23,729 nucleotides of DNA from JACQCV01 sp964634555 (GCA_964634555.1 CAZWJJ010000010.1:1-23729), one strand, 5' to 3'; shown: positions 1-7,647, numbered from the stretch's first letter. The notes: generated from the letters alone by a model not told the origin. A program made the numbers and translations.

Positions 1-25
1 TCCAAAAGATAAAATTCTGTGGATA

Positions 26-1471
26 TTAAACCAACGCACGTTTCAAACTAAAACTAAAAACGCTCCCCTTGCCATATTCTGACTTGAACCAAATTTTTCC
101 GCCCTGTTTTTCAACAAGTTGTTTAACAATAAAAAGTCCGAGGCCAGTTCCACCCTCCTCTCTGACTGCACGATCAGCCGAACGAAAAAACTTATCAAAA
201 AGCTTTGATTGCTCGTCCGCAGAAATACCTAACCCGTTATCCTCAACATTTATAACCATCTCCATATCTTTAATTTCGTGAGTAATAGCTACATACCCGT
301 TTGGTCTCGTGTATTTAATAGCGTTTGACACTAAATTTACGAAGATCTCCTTCAATTTATTTTCATCAGCAAAGACATTCACCACATGCCCCTTCAGATC
401 CTCAGAAAGATCTATTTGCTTTTGTTTAGCAAGCGGCAACATCTCAGAGACAACAGTTTGAATGACTGACGATATATCGACTGGAGCGACCTTAATCTCT
501 ATTTTACCAGCATCAGAACGAGCCACTTCCAAAAGATCATTCACAAGCTGCTTGAAACGCTGATTTATTTCGATCATATTTTTGTAATACTGACTAGATT
601 CTTCATCTAAACTCTTTCCAGCATTTGCACCAAACAACTCAAGGTAGCCACTTAGGGCGGTTACCGGTGCGCGCAATTCATGAGCTGCAACGAAAACAAA
701 TTCATTTTCCAACTCTTCAAGCCTCTTCAAACCCTTGACCATACTATTAAATGATTCATTCAATGTCTTAAATTCGTCGTGGGTTTTGGATTCAATATTC
801 ACATTAAAATTTCCATCCATAACTTTCATATTAGCCTCCTTCAGTTTGTTTATCGGCCGACCAACAAAAATTCCGATTAGCAGATAGATCATGGTTAAAA
901 TTACAATAACCCCCAAGAAGACAGTCAGGATTATCTGCTGTCCCAACTGGTTAACAGAATACAGAATAGCGGCAGTTGCCGCATGAACCTCGACAACCGC
1001 TGCTATTTGATCACCTGATTTTATAGGAACAAAAATATCTAAAAAACTGCCGATATTCGACTGGCGTGGAATGTTATTATCGCTTTCCTTAACCTTATAA
1101 AATGACCCAGGAGAAATTAACCTCTGATTCAACTCAGGATTCAAGAAAGCGATCGTACCGATAATTGAACCCAAGTCAGAGTAGATAACTTTCCGATCTC
1201 TATTCCAAACAGTAATACGTGCAAATGAAGACAATCTTATATCGTCGGAAAAATTTTCTAGCATTAATTTACCAATATCAGAAAAAGGATCAGCTAGTGT
1301 CACTGAAGTCAGATATCTCGGCGAGGCCTTATTTATATGTTCGGTGATCTCTAAAAACTGGTCTTCCAACAATGAGTTTCTAAGCGAATCTTCGGCATAA
1401 TAAACCCCCCAAGAACTTATAACGACAACAAAGATTGCGATCGGAATAAATAGTTTATATGCGAGTTTCAT
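26..1471 (-). CDS. Membrane sensor histidine kinase (HAMP-HisKA-HATPase_c)
   Basis: Two-component sensor kinase of 481 residues that would sense an extracytoplasmic signal and autophosphorylate a histidine. Membrane segments lie near residues 7-27 and 178-204 and flank an outer sensor domain of about 150 residues, probably Cache-like. A HAMP linker (about 204-256) leads to the HisKA H-box HELRAP with H264 as the phospho-acceptor. The ATPase domain shows the N-box (N383), G1 box D411-x-G-x-G, F-box (FDKFF, 425-429) and G2 box GTGLGL (441-446), so all catalytic motifs are intact. The residue four after the histidine is Ala, where Thr or Asn supports phosphatase activity in HisKA kinases. The start lies 15 nt after the stop of the kinase-less sensor gene, so the two are probably co-transcribed. 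No response regulator is in the window; one could lie beyond the left edge. Kinase assignment is secure, the signal unknown. Confidence 0.96.
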   Translation of the reverse strand: MKLAYKLFIPIAIFVVVISSWGVYYAEDSLRNSLLEDQFLEITEHINKASPRYLTSVTLADPFSDIGKLMLENFSDDIRLSSFARITVWNRDRKVIYSDLGSIIGTIAFLNPELNQRLISPGSFYKVKESDNNIPRQSNIGSFLDIFVPIKSGDQIAAVVEVHAATAAILYSVNQLGQQIILTVFLGVIVILTMIYLLIGIFVGRPINKLKEANMKVMDGNFNVNIESKTHDEFKTLNESFNSMVKGLKRLEELENEFVFVAAHELRAPVTALSGYLELFGANAGKSLDEESSQYYKNMIEINQRFKQLVNDLLEVARSDAGKIEIKVAPVDISSVIQTVVSEMLPLAKQKQIDLSEDLKGHVVNVFADENKLKEIFVNLVSNAIKYTRPNGYVAITHEIKDMEMVINVEDNGLGISADEQSKLFDKFFRSADRAVREEGGTGLGLFIVKQLVEKQGGKIWFKSEYGKGSVFSFSLKRALV

Positions 1472-1486
1472 AAACCCCTATATCCC

Positions 1487-2116
1487 TTAAACCGACCTCT
1501 TTTTAACGGCTAAAAAGTTTACCAAAAATATTAATGCAAGCAAAATTACAGGTGAGAGCAATATTAAAATATTTTTATTGACCTCGACCAATAACTTGTC
1601 GCTGATCTTAGTATCAGACGGCACAGACGAAACATATATCTCGACAACCCCAACTACTTTGGTACTCGATACAAATGGAACGTATATCTCGATCGGATTT
1701 TCAAACTGTCTTTCGGTGATATGTTCTGTTTTATCAAGGCCCTCATCTAGCGCCACCTCTCCGTTCAAGGCATCTCTAACCTCAGAATTATCAGGGAAAC
1801 GTTCACCTATCAACTCAGGAAGATTAGACCAGATAACTTCATAATTAGGATCCCAAACCTTCAAACGAACCAATTCTGGAGATTGCAGAGAAGAAAAAAG
1901 CAGGCCAAAAACCTTATCCTTCTCTGCCTTATCGGTAAGGCTAAAATCACCAGCCTTAATGAGCGATGCCTCTTTTTGCAGTACAAGCTCTGACATGGTT
2001 GTCTTAACCTCATCCAAAACGGAATTTTTTATTATTTGCTGTTTTTGATATATCCAATAACCTTCTACGGCCAGAAGAAAAATTAAGAGCGTAAAAAATA
2101 ATATATTTCTTTTCAT
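1487..2116 (-). CDS. Kinase-less membrane sensor-domain protein
   Basis: A 209-residue protein with a membrane segment at about 3-22, an outer domain at about 23-180, and a second membrane segment at about 182-203 followed only by a short basic tail (KKRSV). There is no HAMP, kinase, methyl-accepting or cyclase domain. The outer domain resembles that of the adjacent histidine kinase: RLKVWDPNYEVIWSNL here against RITVWNRDRKVIYSDL there, then IEIYVPF...VVGVVEIYV against LDIFVPI...IAAVVEVHA. This is the kinase's input module without its output. It may modulate or heterodimerise with the kinase, which is inference. Only 15 nt separate the genes, so no decayed kinase domain fits between them. A good TATAAT box sits just before the ATG, so this gene probably heads the transcript. 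Confidence 0.85.
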   Translation of the reverse strand: MKRNILFFTLLIFLLAVEGYWIYQKQQIIKNSVLDEVKTTMSELVLQKEASLIKAGDFSLTDKAEKDKVFGLLFSSLQSPELVRLKVWDPNYEVIWSNLPELIGERFPDNSEVRDALNGEVALDEGLDKTEHITERQFENPIEIYVPFVSSTKVVGVVEIYVSSVPSDTKISDKLLVEVNKNILILLSPVILLALIFLVNFLAVKKRSV

Positions 2117-2122
2117 CTGCTA

Positions 2123-2150
2123 ATTATAATCTTACCGCAATATATTTAAA
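2123..2150 (-). promoter_or_regulatory. Sigma70-like promoter for the sensor/kinase pair, leaderless geometry
   Basis: Read on the minus strand: TTTAAA (2145-2150), a 16-nt spacer, then a perfect TATAAT (2123-2128) that ends 6 nt before the ATG at 2116. The transcription start would fall at or next to the A of the ATG. No Shine-Dalgarno motif precedes this start codon. The -10 matches consensus 6 of 6 and the -35 4 of 6. The assignment rests on pattern only. Confidence 0.6.
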
Positions 2151-2156
2151 AGTGGA

Positions 2157-2774
2157 TTATAATTTTGAGATTTTATTAAGTATCTTAAAATCTTTTACCA
2201 GCGTGGCCTTTTGGTGAATATTATAAATTGCAACAGCAGGATGATAGAGGGCAACAATCTTAATTGGCCCATATGATGCTATTGCATCGAACAATTTTCC
2301 GTGTGCCTGTCCAATGGGTTCCAACTTATCTGAAAGACAAAAATGATTCATTATATAAACCATCGAGTGGCGTCCGAGAGTAGCAATTATCTTCGGTTTT
2401 ATTATTTCAATCTGGCGGTCTAAAAACGGCGCATAGAGATCCTTTTCCTCCTCAGTTGGATCACGATTTTCCGGTGGGCGGTCATTGACAATATTTGTGA
2501 TGTAAATATCACCACGAGAAAGCTCGGCTGATTTCAAAAGTTCATCCAGCACCTTGCCGGAACGTCCGCAAAACGGCTGCCCCGTCAACGCCTCATTTTT
2601 TCCAGGTGCTTCGCCTATCAACATAATCTTGGCAAAAATATTTCCTTCTCCAACGACCGGCAGATAATTATTCTCGACCCTAAATTTATATAGCGGAGAT
2701 TTTTTAAAACTCAAAATCTGATCTTTTATCAAGGCTAATTTTTCCGCGCGCTGTTCAGATTTTACCGATGACAT
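2157..2774 (-). CDS. Family-4-like uracil-DNA glycosylase without Fe-S cysteines
   Basis: DNA repair enzyme of the uracil-DNA glycosylase superfamily, 205 residues, which excises uracil from DNA in the cytoplasm. The active-site segment GEAPGKNEALTGQPF (54-68) and the second motif HPA (178-180) are intact, as are the family-4 blocks YITNIV (91-96) and DRPPENRDPT (98-107). Family 4 normally binds a 4Fe-4S cluster through four cysteines: a CxxC near the N-terminus, one in KCRPP, and one about 16 residues later. By alignment these positions are F23, S26, D98 and Y114, so the cluster should be absent. The two cysteines present (C69, C146) lie elsewhere. The start lies 3 nt after the stop of the lamin-tail gene, implying co-transcription. 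Family membership is clear; substrate specificity could differ from uracil. Confidence 0.9.
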   Translation of the reverse strand: MSSVKSEQRAEKLALIKDQILSFKKSPLYKFRVENNYLPVVGEGNIFAKIMLIGEAPGKNEALTGQPFCGRSGKVLDELLKSAELSRGDIYITNIVNDRPPENRDPTEEEKDLYAPFLDRQIEIIKPKIIATLGRHSMVYIMNHFCLSDKLEPIGQAHGKLFDAIASYGPIKIVALYHPAVAIYNIHQKATLVKDFKILNKISKL

Positions 2775-2777
2775 TTT

Positions 2778-4259
2778 TTAAAACAAAAAACTTTTTAAAT
2801 ATCTATAACTATTCACCGGCAGTTCAAGTAAGATTTGAATGAGAGATGACGATGGCTTAATGGCTACTTGAGTTGTGGTAGAAAATTGCGATGATTCTAA
2901 ATTTTTATTTTCATTCTGCGGCACAACAGGCAGAATATCAGCTTGAACTAAAACCTTCTTCGGTGCATGAGAAATATTCGCCAGATTTTGTCTGGCCTGT
3001 AAAAGTTTATGTTCAGTTTCATTTAGTAATGCGGTTGTCGAGGCGGAATTTTCAGTGCTTGTCGCGACCGCAGATTGGTATCTAATCACAGAATCAATCT
3101 TAACTTTTTGGTATGTGGCTACGCATTTTGTAAACGAACAGATTTCAATCTTATCTTGCATGGGATCAAAACCCAGAGTCTCCGCGGAGATGATCATCTG
3201 GCCACCCTGCATTATGATCGTATCGGCCGGAAAAACAAAACTCGACCTGCCAGAAGTCAATTTCCAACCACCAAGATTAGCTTCGTATGTTGATCTATTT
3301 TTTACAGTCACATGATCTGAAACAACTTCCAAAATGGAAAGATTTGCCGGCACGATACGAACATTTGTTCTGGCAACATAGTTCTCGGCATTTTTCAAAA
3401 CATTCATCACCACAGCATAATCACCTGGAAATTTATAAGAGTGAACTATCAATTTACCAGTCCCACTTTGCCCATCGCCAAACGACCATTTAACATCTCC
3501 GCCATCAAGATCTTCACTTTTGCTATTAAAAAGCCTTTCTTCAAAAGCAACTGGGGTGTCAACCAACGCCAGACGATTACGTCCAGCACTAGCAAAAATT
3601 TTCACTTCCCCGGACTTATTACTCAAATCTGCTTGACTCGAATGTACGGAGAGCGTGGATGATACATCATCAAGAGGATCGACAATGATTGATGTTTGAT
3701 TGTTTGAAATTGAAGAAGTGGCATTAGTAGAATTTGTATTGGAATTTTGACTTGAAGCATTTAAACTTCGCGGAGTACCTGTTGCGGTTATCCATGAATC
3801 ACCAGATTTTTGCATTGTTAATTTAGTTGAGGAATCACCCGCCGGCCAGCCAGCTGACGCATCAATAGAATCAAGAATATCACCTAATGCCGACTTAAGC
3901 ATAAGAAATTCGCCAGAATTAGAAAGCCCGCTTCCGCCAAAAGAAGCCAGATCATCAGCCAGACCAGAAACTGGATCAGGCATTGATGGTGTGCTTCTGG
4001 CGATCAAGTAATATCCGAGCGGCGCAATTGACTTAGTTAGTTTAATTATTAAAGTCTTTCCGCCACCCTCATAAAGTCCGGCACCACTGAGATCAACTGA
4101 ATCAGTAGAATCATTATAAAGTTCAACCCACTCTCCATATTGACTTTTATCGTTGCCCATCCAAGCCACTTCATTTATAGACACCTTGGCAAAAACATTA
4201 ACTGGAAATGCGCTAAGTATAAAAGACAACAGTAAAACTGCTTCTACTTTTTTAATCAT
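2778..4259 (-). CDS. Secreted lamin-tail domain / PKD-domain protein
   Basis: Exported protein of 493 residues. A signal peptide (residues 1-24, ending VFA) is followed at once by a lamin-tail domain (about 25-165) with the typical opening VSINEVAWMG and the block GEWVELYND. A Ser/Asn/Thr-rich linker (about 166-215) leads to a PKD-like beta-sandwich with WSFGDG (258-263) and HSYKFPGDY. A second, shorter lamin-tail-like segment follows (about 306-375, with LGGWKLTSG). The last 100 residues are low complexity and end in a hydrophobic and aromatic stretch without a clear transmembrane helix. Such lamin-tail/PKD proteins are common in Parcubacteria-type genomes and have no established function; a surface adhesin or structural role is a guess. 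It precedes the uracil-DNA glycosylase by 3 nt, which looks like simple co-transcription rather than shared function. Confidence 0.88.
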   Translation of the reverse strand: MIKKVEAVLLLSFILSAFPVNVFAKVSINEVAWMGNDKSQYGEWVELYNDSTDSVDLSGAGLYEGGGKTLIIKLTKSIAPLGYYLIARSTPSMPDPVSGLADDLASFGGSGLSNSGEFLMLKSALGDILDSIDASAGWPAGDSSTKLTMQKSGDSWITATGTPRSLNASSQNSNTNSTNATSSISNNQTSIIVDPLDDVSSTLSVHSSQADLSNKSGEVKIFASAGRNRLALVDTPVAFEERLFNSKSEDLDGGDVKWSFGDGQSGTGKLIVHSYKFPGDYAVVMNVLKNAENYVARTNVRIVPANLSILEVVSDHVTVKNRSTYEANLGGWKLTSGRSSFVFPADTIIMQGGQMIISAETLGFDPMQDKIEICSFTKCVATYQKVKIDSVIRYQSAVATSTENSASTTALLNETEHKLLQARQNLANISHAPKKVLVQADILPVVPQNENKNLESSQFSTTTQVAIKPSSSLIQILLELPVNSYRYLKSFLF

Positions 4260-4265
4260 CTGAGT

Positions 4266-4294
4266 ATGTTAAAGATTCTTAATTCTCCACTAAA
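4266..4294 (-). promoter_or_regulatory. Weak promoter-like sequence before the lamin-tail gene
   Basis: On the minus strand TTTAGT (4289-4294), a 17-nt spacer, and TAACAT (4266-4271) ending 6 nt before the ATG at 4259. The boxes match consensus only 3 of 6 and 4 of 6. The distance to the ATG repeats that seen at the better promoters in this window, and no Shine-Dalgarno motif is close to the ATG. Confidence 0.3.
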
Positions 4295-4309
4295 TAACGT
4301 CCTGTAATT

Positions 4310-6511
4310 TTAGGGATTTTTACCAGCTTGAATCTCACTGATAAAATTCTCTCCCGTAGCCTTGAAAGCTGGATTAAGCTGGATTGCTGTTCGAAGCTCT
4401 GCGATAGATTTTGATCTCTGGCCAGACGCTAAGTATGCTGCCGCCAAAGAAACATGAAACTGATAATTATTTGAGTCAGCAGCAATTCTAGTCTGCCAAA
4501 TTTGTATAATCTTATCAAATTTACCGATGGCCGCATAAGCGCTTATAAATCTGTCGTCAGTCGGAATGCCATTGTCAAAATTTTTCGCTATAAGCGCCTG
4601 AATTTCCGGGCTATCATCTTTCTTATCATAGATGGCTATCGCAGCATAAATCTTTTGCGTTTCATTAAAATCAGGAGCGAGATCGTAAGCTTGTTTGGCT
4701 ACCTCAAAGGCTTTGTCATACTCTTTTCTATTAATGTAAACCGAAACCAGTTGGAACATTATAGGTTGTTTATTAGGAGATAACTCAAGAGCCCTTTGCG
4801 CAGCAGTCAGAGCATCATCTTGTAATCCATAATTTGTAAACAATGTTGCCAAAAAAACTTGATATCTCGCATCAGACGGCGACTCATCGGCCTGCTTTTG
4901 CATTTCATCTTTCGCAAGATTGAAATAATCTAATTTAACATCATTTGGTACATCAGACGACCGTATACTAACAACCCGCTGAACTAACTGCTCCCTAGCC
5001 TCCGCTGAACCAAAAGTGCTGTAAGATAAAACTTGTTTAAAATTATTCAGCCCCTGTTTCAAATCAGGTGAAGAAAGCGCACCGATCAACGCCTGCGAAG
5101 CAAATATCGGCTTAATATTTACAAAATAAAGCGACAAAGCGAGGCCGACAAATATTACAGAAGAGGCTACCTGATTAAAGAGCAAGTCATCGGATTTTGA
5201 AGCTTTAGGCTTATGATGTGTTGCCGACAATGGATATACGGAAATCAATCCGTGGTGCAGATATGCCATAAATGTAAAGAACATTATGTAACTTACCAGA
5301 TTGTCGAACACAAATATATTCTGAACGAAATAAGCGATAAACATTCCGGTAAAAATAGCCTTGTCTTCTAAACTAAATTTAAGCGGATCGGACTTTTTCC
5401 AAACAACATATATTGCCATACAAAACATGGCGAGATAGGATATTAAACCCAAAATTCCGCCGGCCACCAGCCAGTCAAAAAAAACATCGTGCGCCCGATC
5501 AAACCACGGCTCTTGGGCGTACATGCCGGGATTGTAATATTTATTGAAAACAAGATTAAAATTATCTTGGCCCCAACCGAGTATAGGATGCTCCATAAAA
5601 CCCTTAAGGGCTGATCCCCAAACCATCAGACGAGGCTCCGAGGTTAAACTCTGAACACTGATCTCGTTAAAGCGGTTTAGCGTTGGACTATTTTTCACAA
5701 AATTCGAGTTCAAAGCCGGTATAAATAGAACCAGGGCGACAAATAATCCGATCAGAATTCGAATTGCGTATTTCTTGATATGTCCCTGTCCGTAATATGC
5801 CACTGCCGCTATGGCACAAACAACACCGATCACCAAGCCGATCAATGCGCCGCGAGTTGCTGTTCTATATAATGAAAAAAAGTAACCGGCAATCAAAACT
5901 AGATATGTCCATCCGGCAACAAAATTAGATCCTGTTTCTTTATTTCTAAAATAATAAAAAGCGGCGATGAACATCAGGAAAAGCATATGCACCGCCAGAT
6001 AGGTTGAATTTCCCAAGGTTGCGTCAACTCTAAACGCACCCTGATCGATCCTAAACAATCCGCCGACCTGAGCAAAAACATAAAAAACAATCAGAACACC
6101 GACCCCGAGGATTGTCTTGAAATATCTATCCCAAAGTTTTTGCGTATTCAAAACTGATCCTAAAACCAAAAAATACCCGCACATATGTATCAGGGCAATC
6201 AATCCTTCCATTCTTTCATAATTTGACCAAAAACTTCTATAAAAATTCGCGCCTAAAATATCAGCCAGGGTCATAATACCTAAGAAAGCGCCGACTGAAG
6301 ACAAAATGAGGGTCTTCTTGGGCGCATAACTTCTATCGCGTAAAATGAGAAGCGACCAACAGGCAAATATAATTTCGACAACTATTCTAAAGGCAAAATT
6401 CTTTCCGGTGATAAAGGGGAAAAACATCGAATCAGCCACATACAGAGGAATGAACGGTATTGTAAAGAGACCCACAAGAATTATATTGCGCAATATTTTA
6501 TTTAAATCCAT
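4310..6511 (-). CDS. O-antigen ligase/polymerase-like membrane protein with C-terminal TPRs
   Basis: Polytopic membrane protein of the Wzy/WaaL O-antigen-ligase type, 733 residues from the chosen start. About a dozen hydrophobic segments fill the first 450 residues. The ligase block GWGQDNF is followed by a long outer loop and RAHDVFFDWLVAGGILG, which has the conserved His and Gly pattern of Wzy_C. The last 180 residues hold about three to four tetratricopeptide-like repeats (for example QDDALTAAQRALELSPN and RSKSIAELRTAIQLNP). The frame is open 12 codons further (to 6547), but the ATG at 6511 is preferred: it starts just before the first membrane helix and has a -10 box 7 nt upstream. It would polymerise or transfer lipid-linked glycan at the outer face of the membrane. 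Whether the acceptor is lipid or protein cannot be told. Confidence 0.9.
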   Translation of the reverse strand: MDLNKILRNIILVGLFTIPFIPLYVADSMFFPFITGKNFAFRIVVEIIFACWSLLILRDRSYAPKKTLILSSVGAFLGIMTLADILGANFYRSFWSNYERMEGLIALIHMCGYFLVLGSVLNTQKLWDRYFKTILGVGVLIVFYVFAQVGGLFRIDQGAFRVDATLGNSTYLAVHMLFLMFIAAFYYFRNKETGSNFVAGWTYLVLIAGYFFSLYRTATRGALIGLVIGVVCAIAAVAYYGQGHIKKYAIRILIGLFVALVLFIPALNSNFVKNSPTLNRFNEISVQSLTSEPRLMVWGSALKGFMEHPILGWGQDNFNLVFNKYYNPGMYAQEPWFDRAHDVFFDWLVAGGILGLISYLAMFCMAIYVVWKKSDPLKFSLEDKAIFTGMFIAYFVQNIFVFDNLVSYIMFFTFMAYLHHGLISVYPLSATHHKPKASKSDDLLFNQVASSVIFVGLALSLYFVNIKPIFASQALIGALSSPDLKQGLNNFKQVLSYSTFGSAEAREQLVQRVVSIRSSDVPNDVKLDYFNLAKDEMQKQADESPSDARYQVFLATLFTNYGLQDDALTAAQRALELSPNKQPIMFQLVSVYINRKEYDKAFEVAKQAYDLAPDFNETQKIYAAIAIYDKKDDSPEIQALIAKNFDNGIPTDDRFISAYAAIGKFDKIIQIWQTRIAADSNNYQFHVSLAAAYLASGQRSKSIAELRTAIQLNPAFKATGENFISEIQAGKNP

Positions 6512-6518
6512 GGCTATA

Positions 6519-6547
6519 AATATAGCACAGCGAATAAAGCCACTCAA
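6519..6547 (-). promoter_or_regulatory. Sigma70-like promoter for the O-antigen-ligase gene, leaderless geometry
   Basis: On the minus strand TTGAGT (6542-6547), a 17-nt spacer, and TATATT (6519-6524) ending 7 nt before the ATG at 6511. It fills the short gap after the epimerase stop at 6557. It argues for the start at 6511 rather than the upstream in-frame codon at 6547, which would place the promoter inside the coding sequence. Confidence 0.6.
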
Positions 6548-6556
6548 TATTGCCGA

Positions 6557-7570
6557 CTACTGTTTACCGTCTTTTAGTTTTGAAAGCCAGGATCTGTTCT
6601 CCAAAAACCAATCAAGAAATCTCTTCACCCCCTCCCCTATCTTAACCTTTGGCAAAAAATTCAAATCTTTTCTAGCCTTACTAATATCGGCGAATGTTTC
6701 TCTAACATCTCCGGGCTGAAGCGGTAAGAAATTTATCTTAGCTTCTAGACCCAAATAATTTTCAATCAGTTTTATAAAACTGTTCAAACTTATTGGGTCA
6801 TCGCCGCCAAGATTATATATTTCATAATCCAGATCTTTTTTATTCAGAATTGCAACGATTCCATCGACAATATCTCCGACATAAGTAAAATCGCGAGACA
6901 TTTTACCATTATTATAAACATCAATAGACTTACCGGCGAGAATATTTTTGGCAAACTTAAAAAGCGCGAGATCCGGCCGGCCATACTCACCATAGACTGT
7001 AAAAAATCTCATACCGGCAGTTTCTATGTCATAAAGATGATGGTAAGAATACGCCAAAACCTCGTTAGCCTTTTTGGAAGCAGCGTAAATTGAAATTGGA
7101 TGATCAGTCGAATGGGATTCTGAAAAAGGTGAGATGTTATTATTTCCATAAACAGAACTCGAAGAAGCAAAAATGACTCGCCTGATATTATTGTTTTTCG
7201 CCGCTTCAAAAATATTCAATGTGCCTAAATAGTTAGCATCAGCATAAGCCCAAGGATTAGACAAAGAATAACGAACCCCGGCCTGTGCCGCCAAATGAAT
7301 GATCACCGCCGGCTTTTCTTTTTTTACAATCTTATCGAGTGCCTTATAATCCGCCAGATCTTTTTTGTAAAATCTATAATTCTTATTCGCCAACAATATC
7401 TGATTGCGTCGAAGCTTTATATTCATATCGTAATAATCAGTAATAGAATCAATACCTATTACCGTAAAACCATCATCCAAAAGTCTTTTAGCTAAATGAA
7501 ATCCAATAAAACCGGCAGTACCGGAAACTAAAATCTTTTTTGATCCTCTAAATAAATACCCCCCGCTCAT
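6557..7570 (-). CDS. NAD-dependent nucleotide-sugar epimerase (UDP-glucuronate 4-epimerase-like)
   Basis: Extended short-chain dehydrogenase/reductase of 337 residues acting on a nucleotide sugar in the cytoplasm. The NAD-binding motif is GTAGFIG (17-23), the catalytic set is the Ser-rich SSSSVYG (136-142) and YAASK (Y162, K166). The segment GIDSITDYYDMNIKLRR (39-55) and RFFTVYGEYGRPDLA match the UDP-glucuronate/UDP-galacturonate 4-epimerase branch better than GalE. Members interconvert UDP-glucuronate and UDP-galacturonate, supplying acidic sugars to capsule or O-antigen, but UDP-GlcNAc or UDP-glucose epimerases have similar sequences, so the substrate is provisional. It is separated from the upstream acyltransferase by a terminator and has its own promoter-like boxes. 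It ends 45 nt before the ligase start. Confidence 0.88.
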   Translation of the reverse strand: MSGGYLFRGSKKILVSGTAGFIGFHLAKRLLDDGFTVIGIDSITDYYDMNIKLRRNQILLANKNYRFYKKDLADYKALDKIVKKEKPAVIIHLAAQAGVRYSLSNPWAYADANYLGTLNIFEAAKNNNIRRVIFASSSSVYGNNNISPFSESHSTDHPISIYAASKKANEVLAYSYHHLYDIETAGMRFFTVYGEYGRPDLALFKFAKNILAGKSIDVYNNGKMSRDFTYVGDIVDGIVAILNKKDLDYEIYNLGGDDPISLNSFIKLIENYLGLEAKINFLPLQPGDVRETFADISKARKDLNFLPKVKIGEGVKRFLDWFLENRSWLSKLKDGKQ

Positions 7571-7577
7571 GCAACAT

Positions 7578-7607
7578 ATATTACTCCCAAGAAATAAAAT
7601 TTGTCAC
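7578..7607 (-). promoter_or_regulatory. Sigma70-like promoter for the epimerase gene, leaderless geometry
   Basis: On the minus strand GTGACA (7602-7607), an 18-nt spacer, and TAATAT (7578-7583) ending 7 nt before the ATG at 7570. It lies directly downstream of the terminator that closes the preceding operon, which fits a fresh transcription start here. A GGGAG stretch also lies in the spacer, but it is about 13 nt from the ATG and too far to be a good ribosome binding site. Confidence 0.5.
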
Positions 7608-7618
7608 GCTGATAAATG

Positions 7619-7641
7619 AAAAGGAGGACAGATGTCCTCCC
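7619..7641 (-). terminator. Rho-independent terminator after the acyltransferase gene
   Basis: A 7-bp GC-rich perfect stem, GGAGGAC (7634-7640 on the minus strand) with GTCCTCC (7623-7629), encloses a 4-nt loop. TTTT follows (7619-7622), continuing as CATTT. Another T-run (7642-7647) precedes the stem. It begins only 7 bases after the stop codon of the acyltransferase gene, ends the aminotransferase-glycosyltransferase-acyltransferase operon, and sits just before the epimerase promoter. Confidence 0.75.
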
Positions 7642-7647
7642 AAAAAA

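Noticed and set aside
1472..2116. The kinase-less sensor as a frameshifted remnant of a longer kinase gene
   Set aside because: Only 15 nt separate its stop from the next gene's ATG, so no degraded HAMP or kinase sequence is left to support a broken gene.
4310..6547. Longer start (6547) for the O-antigen-ligase protein
   Set aside because: The extra 12 residues lie upstream of the first membrane helix, and the region holds a TTGAGT-N17-TATATT promoter that fits a start at 6511.
6345..6719. 124-codon plus-strand open frame opposite the ligase and epimerase genes
   Set aside because: It lies antisense across the N-terminal coding part of the ligase and the C-terminal part of the epimerase, spans the promoter between them, and shows no recognisable domain.
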